Assembly: GCF_036026595.1 (NCBI RefSeq)
Contig: NZ_JARZFX010000032.1
Coordinates: forward strand, 1 to 6,654
DNA: 6,654 bases
From: Virgibacillus_P tibetensis
GTDB lineage: Bacteria; Bacillota; Bacilli; Bacillales; Amphibacillaceae
Direction of reading: 5' to 3'
This document shows positions 6,243 to 6,654 of the stretch, piece after piece. The translations under genes were made by a program, and so were the position numbers. Under the pieces are notes generated by a model, which worked only from the letters and a program-made list of their open reading frames with translations, made no database searches and was not told the DNA's origin. Numbering within the stretch: position 1 is the first letter of the stretch; each line of letters starts with the position of its first letter.

Positions 6243-6367
6243 GAAAGCACGGAGTACTGGAATACTTAAACAAAAGGGCACTGACCCATTCCGTTAGCAA
6301 AACCGGCCTCCACCCCTTGGATAGGCATGACGAAGGAATGAGAGGGCATTAGACCCGTTGAGACATG

Positions 6368-6382
6368 GGAGGGACAGCCTCC
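6368..6382 (+). other. GC-rich hairpin inside the candidate guide RNA
   Basis: GGAGG (6368-6372), 5-nt loop, CCTCC (6378-6382): a perfect 5-bp stem in the most GC-rich part of the element. Confidence 0.6.
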
Positions 6383-6517
6383 AGGGGCGGCGTGGAGAAT
6401 GCGTGCAGTATATCTTTTAGAATATTTGGAGTTTATGACCCCTTTATTCCCGCATGCCTTCATGTGACCTTTATTATCAACACTCATTCCATTTATCCGT
6501 TTTGTACTGAAAAGTGG

Positions 6518-6545
6518 TTTGAAATCCTGCGAATAAGCGAGCATT
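6518..6545 (-). repeat. Right arm of the 28-bp inverted repeat
   Basis: Reverse complement of 6215-6242 at 24 of 28 positions. The core is CGAATAAGC (6530-6538). It ends 5 bp before the right subterminal repeat. Confidence 0.8.
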
Positions 6546-6550
6546 AACGA

Positions 6551-6578
6551 GTAAATTGAATCTATCTGAGGGAGTTTA
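6551..6578 (-). repeat. Right subterminal inverted repeat (IRR) of the IS
   Basis: GTAAATTGAATCTATCTGAG and the next bases mirror 4821-4847. GTAAATT, GATA (as TATC) and GAGGG are exact in both copies. It lies within a few bases of the inferred right end. Confidence 0.6.
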
Positions 6579-6581
6579 AGT

Positions 6582-6654
6582 GTATTTATTCACAAAGAAA
6601 GCTAATTACAATAACATATTGTCATAATCACTTTTAAGTATTGCCATTATTATT
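6582..6654. other. Right-flanking DNA, no gene seen
   Basis: AT-rich sequence outside the inferred insertion sequence. The only structure is a perfect dyad ACAATA-ACA-TATTGT at 6608-6622, which could be an operator or chance. Frames are closed on both strands. Confidence 0.4.

Larger units (their letters stand above)
6215..6545 (+). ncRNA. Candidate bridge RNA/seekRNA region of the IS, closed by a long inverted repeat
   Basis: The segment starts 69 nt after the transposase stop. Arms 6215-6242 and 6518-6545 are complementary at 24 of 28 positions, and two of the four mismatches become G-U pairs in RNA. Beyond them CAC (6248-6250) can pair with GTG (6514-6516 region) and GTAC (6253-6256 region) with GTAC near 6504. 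Internal helices include CATTCC (6287-6292) with GGAATG (6335-6340), CTCCAC (6308-6313) with GTGGAG (6392-6397), and the hairpin GGAGG/CCTCC at 6368-6382. GC content is clearly higher than flanking DNA. ORFs on both strands here have no ribosome binding site and no recognisable motif. Position between transposase and right inverted repeat matches IS1111-type guide RNA. The mature RNA may be only part of this 331-nt span; strand is assumed from the transposase. Identification is by analogy, not homology search. Confidence 0.6.
4809..6580 (+). mobile_element. IS110-family insertion sequence (IS1111-like layout), ends approximate
   Basis: An apparently complete element: intact DEDD transposase, short left non-coding end, long right non-coding end with a structured RNA segment. 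Subterminal inverted repeats lie at 4821-4847 and 6551-6578 (22 matches in 29 aligned columns including 3 gaps). TTTAAG occurs just outside or at both ends (4803-4808 and 6575-6580), which fits ends near these points. The exact ends are inferred. IS110/IS1111 elements move by a bridge-RNA-guided recombination through a circular intermediate and normally leave no ordinary target duplication. Non-coding RNA downstream of the transposase and subterminal repeats are the IS1111-group arrangement. Confidence 0.7.

Noticed and set aside
6287..6302. CGTTAGCAAAA in the candidate guide RNA resembling CGTTAGCACAA in the intergenic repeat at 4716-4726, as evidence that the repeat is the IS target
   Set aside because: A 10 of 11 match is expected fairly often by chance in sequences of this size, and it is not at the inferred insertion point.
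6266..6547. Open frames on both strands over the IS right end (92 aa minus, 60 aa plus)
   Set aside because: They overlap each other inside the inverted-repeat structured segment, have no ribosome binding sites and no recognisable motifs. They look like shadows of the non-coding RNA region.
6608..6622. Dyad ACAATA-ACA-TATTGT as an operator
   Set aside because: Perfect but short and AT-rich at the window edge, with no gene visible to regulate; kept only as a note in the flank description.
1..6654. CRISPR array, tRNA or rRNA genes, defence island
   Set aside because: No spaced direct repeats, no tRNA-like cloverleaf or rRNA sequence noticed, and no recognisable defence genes on either strand.

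Overview
The window looks like chromosomal DNA of a low-GC Gram-positive spore-former of the Bacillaceae. The basis is AT-rich intergenic DNA, strong AGGAGG-type ribosome binding sites, TTG/GTG starts, and Bacillus-like AlaX, NUDIX and IS110-family proteins. This placement is inference from composition and family resemblance. No ribosomal or other phylogenetic marker gene is present.

Layout, left to right. (1) 121-252 (-): a 43-codon ORF, too short for routine calling, with a hydrophobic N-terminus and a charged, coiled-coil-like C-terminus. (2) 422-1636 (-): a long-form alanyl-tRNA editing hydrolase (AlaX-L) with its four zinc ligands and a C-terminal DHHA1-type region. (3) 1661-2224: a 564-bp gap without an intact gene. 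It holds the wreck of a macrolide 2'-phosphotransferase (mph) gene. A -10 box, ribosome binding site and about 11 start codons lie on the + strand, and a segment encoding the conserved NESGVDF...PRRPESMRH block lies immediately next to them but inverted. (4) 2225-2974 (+): a classical short-chain dehydrogenase/reductase with its own promoter-like -10 box and a rho-independent terminator. (5) 3180-3611 (-): a NUDIX hydrolase starting at TTG. (6) 3766-4677 (-): an alpha/beta hydrolase. Its reading frame stays open for 36 more codons into an intergenic repeat-like sequence, so the longest-ORF start is probably wrong. (7) about 4809-6580 (+): an apparently complete IS110-family insertion sequence of the IS1111-like arrangement.

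The genes alternate in strand and do not form an obvious operon or pathway. They look like a patchwork of independent housekeeping and accessory genes.

The most interesting part is the insertion sequence. Its DEDD transposase is intact. Subterminal inverted repeats can be aligned at 4821-4847 and 6551-6578. About 400 bp of non-coding DNA follow the transposase and contain a 331-nt segment closed by a 28-bp near-perfect inverted repeat, with GC-rich internal hairpins. By analogy with the IS110/IS1111 bridge RNA (seekRNA) systems, this segment is the candidate guide RNA that would select target and donor DNA. It is unusually long, with an unusually long closing helix. A second feature of the element is a predicted hairpin that buries the transposase ribosome binding site and shares its 5' arm with the left inverted repeat. 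The last ~70 bp (6582-6654) are right-flanking DNA with no gene visible.
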